64,000 nt of DNA from Hydractinia symbiolongicarpus (lineage: Eukaryota; Cnidaria; Hydrozoa; Anthoathecata; Hydractiniidae): contig NC_079883.1 of NCBI RefSeq assembly GCF_029227915.1, forward strand, positions 25,790,001-25,854,000. Reading direction: 5' to 3'. The translations under genes and the position numbers were made by a program. This document shows, piece after piece, positions 61,501 to 64,000 of the stretch (positions are counted from its first letter, which is position 1; each line of letters starts with the position of its first letter). The notes beneath the pieces were generated by a model. That model was not told where the DNA came from. It did not search any database and saw only the letters and a list, made by a program, of their open reading frames with translations.

Positions 61501-64000
61501 CTTTATCTAAAAAAGTTGAGATAAAGTGTCTTTATCTAAGAAAAGTTTAAATATAATAATTTAGGGCTTAAAAATCGTAAAGTATGTAAAATTTGCCAGG
61601 GGTAAGGATTTTTATTTACTTCAACTTTTGGTGTGTTCTTACTTGACATTCTATTGCAAAAAAAAATTTTTTTTTTAAATAATAGCAAAATATGTCGTTC
61701 AATTGTACGCAAGGTGGTTATTATGAGTAAAAAGGCTAATCATTTAGGTCAACCACATCGGTCAAAAAGTGTGATATCTCACATTCGCTCCTCTTTGTCT
61801 ATCCCATAGATCTTACTATTTGAATATATTTGTCAACATAACAGAAATTTCATATTGTATAAAGTTATTTTAGTTGATGTAGTAGTACTACATAGAAATT
61901 CTCTGTCAATGGAATTTGTAACATGCGAGTAACATTTTTTCTTGCTACGAGGAATACTTCATTGTAAGTTTTTTTTATACAATTATTTGTAGTTATATTG
62001 GTTTCATTGAATCCTATCGTGATCCATATGGCGTCCGTGGTGAATTTGAAGGTATTCAAAAAGATTGCATGTTTTAGTTTTCCCTACTGTTTTCATTGAT
62101 ACATATGCTGTAGTGATTTAAAAATTCAAATTAAAAGTTTCTTTATCCATTACAGTGTTTTTTGCTCATTTTTTACTTTTACTGAAGATAGACGTCAGAC
62201 TTATGTAAATGTTGTAAGCCCTTTTCACAAACTATTCCCTCCTTGTCCCTGAGCATCTTACAGGGCACAAGAAAGGTCTGTATACCGCATCCGTAATTTT
62301 GAAGTTCTGGTTAAGTACCTGAAATACAATATACAGTGTTTGAAAAATAATTAAGCACTGCTTTAGTGTAATCAGCCTTCTTACTTTTAGGTTTTGTTGC
62401 CATGGTTAATAAAGCTATGAGTGCAAAGTTTGGCATCTTAGTTGAGAATGCAGAAGAATTGCTGAAGTTACTTCCTTGGCCGTCCGAGTATGAAAAGGAT
62501 ACATTTTTACGTCCCGACTTCACCTCATTGGATGTACTAACTTTCGCTGGAAGTGGTATACCTGCAGGAATTAACATCCCAAACTGTATGTTTCTTTCCT
62601 TTGTTCGTATTTCTAAACCCTTGCATTAAAATTTAAGAAATGCTGTATTTTGGATTTGTTACATTTCCTATTCGTAGACGACGATATTAGACAGAATGAA
62701 GGATTTAAAAACGTCTCTCTTGGGAATGTGCTTCAATCGCACTCAACAGATCAAATTGTGACATTTCTTAACAAAGAAAATCAGGTAAGCTAACAGAAAT
62801 TCACCACAAACAATCAGACTTTTTCCACCCCTGTATCAGGGTGTGTTTATAAGCCGAGCTTTGCCAGTTGACTAAACTGGTTTGGTTAGCCGGGATCTCA
62901 GCTACTGTAATAAACCTTTATTGAAAATAAAACCAGCTTATATGAAACGGCAGCCAGCTTGCCCTGCAGAGTCTTGGTTTGATATGCCAAGATCCTGGAT
63001 GGCCAAACCAGCCCCACTTAGGTAAGGAGTTTTTTTTGTTTAGGTAATCAATTTCTTTTGTTATGAATTTTTTTTAGTTTTCTATTGTTTTATGTTACAA
63101 CCTGCCTAACCTAGATAGTTTCTTTGCATATAAACATAAAAACCAGCCTGGAAAGTGAGTCGACTCAGACCAGACCACCTACATACAAACAGCCCCTCAA
63201 TGATAACTACATAGCTGATAAATCCCTCAAAGCGTTATTGCATTTCTAGAGTACGGGGTCTGCTTTTAATTTAAAATCTTATGAATATAAATGGAAGTAC
63301 TTAGCAGGGTTAAAACGTTCAGAATACTTGACTGTTGTTTTATCTCTTATAATAATAGTTGTGGATACTACGACAAGTTATGTTAAATGAGTTTGTTTTG
63401 AACTCTTCTCTTGCCCCTTCTGGAAACAGAAGTTTAAAAAGCAGTTTAAAATAGCCTTGATTGTAAAATTGTTGTAAAAAGATATTCAAACGAAGGTGGC
63501 TTTGCAGAATCTCTACTATTGAAGAACATTTCGACTGATAAGGTTCAAAAAAACTTATAAGGATTTTAGGGTTGGTGTTTTACAGATAACTTTATCAAAA
63601 CATTAGCTGGTAGACTGGAATAACATTTATGTGAGGGTATAAGGTGTTAAGATGTCTTTATTTTGTTTGTTTTTTGTCAGGAATTGTATTCAAAATATAA
63701 AGCACCTTCTTTTGAAGTTCAAGTTGGTCTGCATGAGTTGTTGGGACACGGGAGCGGAAAGTTATTTCAAAAGGTAACAGTTAAATACCCCAACTATCTT
63801 TCTGGAAATTGTTTACAAGATTCTTAACACATATGTTTTCATTTTTGCTCCTATCCTAAATGGTGTTCATATATTTGTTTTAAGATTTAAAAATGCAGTT
63901 TTAATTTCTACATTTCAGCATAATTTGGAAGATAATATTTTATGCAACAATTTGATTTTGCCGTTTTCGTTGTATTTTTTTTTATCATTTTTTAGAACCA
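52502..64000 (+). CDS. DPP3: dipeptidyl peptidase III, partial at window end
   Basis: Cytosolic zinc exopeptidase of family M49 that removes N-terminal dipeptides from short peptides. Exons: 52502-52771, 54830-54919, 55045-55182, 55288-55362, 55584-55677, 60719-60852, 61047-61177, 61993-62051, 62391-62585, 62678-62784, 63681-63773 and 63996 to beyond the window. All joins are GT-AG and phase-consistent, giving 462 codons before exon 12. Landmarks: [54 protein letters not shown] across a junction, [50 protein letters not shown] and the M49 zinc motif HELLGH at residues 449-454, almost the same place as in human DPP3 (450-455). The second zinc motif (EECRA-type) lies outside the window. Intron 5 is 5.0 kb and carries a Tigger-like fossil. 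The ATG at 52502 opens the conserved N-terminus. Confidence 0.97.
53584..53750 (+). repeat. complete-looking copy of a dispersed repeat in DPP3 intron 1
   Basis: Matches 6451-6493 in its left part and 11741-11858 in its right part. It carries AAAAAACCTGCAT, ACAAGGAATTGCATTTCGGG and ACAACCGCCAATTTAAT. Confidence 0.75.
57401..58526 (+). pseudogene. pogo/Tigger-like transposase fossil
   Basis: It begins at an ATG with [20 protein letters not shown] and [15 protein letters not shown], a helix-turn-helix of the Brinker/CENP-B type found in pogo/Tigger transposases, then a stop. [14 protein letters not shown] about 360 bp on matches the second DNA-binding helix region. The end reads [16 protein letters not shown] and a stop, like the acidic tail of these proteins. 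Multiple stops and frameshifts lie between, and the DDE triad cannot be traced. It is in the same orientation as DPP3. No terminal inverted repeats were found. Confidence 0.75.
58874..58904. repeat. 31-bp near-perfect palindrome
   Basis: AGTATGCAGAGTTAC, a central A, then the exact reverse complement. Confidence 0.93.
59462..59495. repeat. 14-bp hairpin
   Basis: ATCGATAAAAAACA and TGTTTTTTATCGAT flank a 6-base loop (GTAAAA). Confidence 0.9.
61154..61215 (+). repeat. 31-bp tandem duplication across the DPP3 exon 7 donor
   Basis: Copies 61154-61184 and 61185-61215 both contain AAATAAAGGTCC and AAACGTAAGTT, so the splice donor (61178) is duplicated at 61209. Use of the second donor would add 31 bases and an in-frame stop. 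Confidence 0.9.
62837..63197. mobile_element. possible MITE in DPP3 intron 10
   Basis: GGGTGTGTTTATA near 62838 is loosely mirrored by TACAAACAGCCCC near 63185-63197, and the interior has several internal short inverted motifs (AAACTGGTTTGG, CCAAACCAGCC). The ends are imperfect. Confidence 0.3.

Overview
The window is animal nuclear DNA: AT-rich, with short GT-AG introns and three conserved metazoan genes in a dense background of transposon fossils. The transposon set (Ty3/gypsy, Ty1/copia with an initiator tRNA-Met primer site, DIRS-like, several LINE lineages, Tigger-like, many MITEs) and the repeat styles suggest a cnidarian, possibly a hydrozoan. That placement is an inference from family content, not from a marker gene.

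Layout. 1-6.45 kb: gene-poor DNA with a MITE, a hairpin repeat and a decayed minus-strand ORF. 6.5-9.7 kb: a minus-strand non-LTR retrotransposon with endonuclease and reverse transcriptase, broken by frameshifts. 11.7-13.8 kb: a second, unusual RT-bearing element. 13.8-17.3 kb: a degenerate Ty3/gypsy element. 17.7-18.4 kb: an 87-bp minisatellite. 19.05-26.85 kb: a 7.7-kb satellite built only from 10-bp units, with a 1.33-kb higher-order repeat. 29.07-30.62 kb: MESD (+), an ER chaperone. 32.24-35.70 kb: GTP cyclohydrolase I (-), convergent with MESD. 36.3-36.7 kb: a 30-bp minisatellite. 38-43 kb: a LINE 3' fragment and a DIRS-like fragment cut by a Ty1/copia element with paired LTRs. 45.94-48.28 kb: a non-autonomous DNA transposon whose terminal inverted repeats contain 10-bp-phased arrays. 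48.5-52.1 kb: two LINE fragments. 52.5-64 kb: DPP3 (+), dipeptidyl peptidase III, 11 complete exons and the start of a twelfth, running off the window.

The three host genes are not functionally linked: MESD folds LRP-type receptors in the ER, GCH1 starts tetrahydrobiopterin synthesis, and DPP3 is a cytosolic zinc exopeptidase. Their introns hold MITEs and a Tigger-like fossil.

The most notable signal is the 10-bp phasing. The 7.7-kb satellite keeps decamer register for about 773 consecutive units, each carrying RTAY and each junction giving TAYTAC. The inverted repeats of the DNA transposon at 45.94-48.28 kb, 20 kb away, are built on the same TAYTAC-every-10-bp plan, in the same orientation as its right end. 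This suggests a helically phased protein-binding array, perhaps transposase-related, that was amplified into a satellite.
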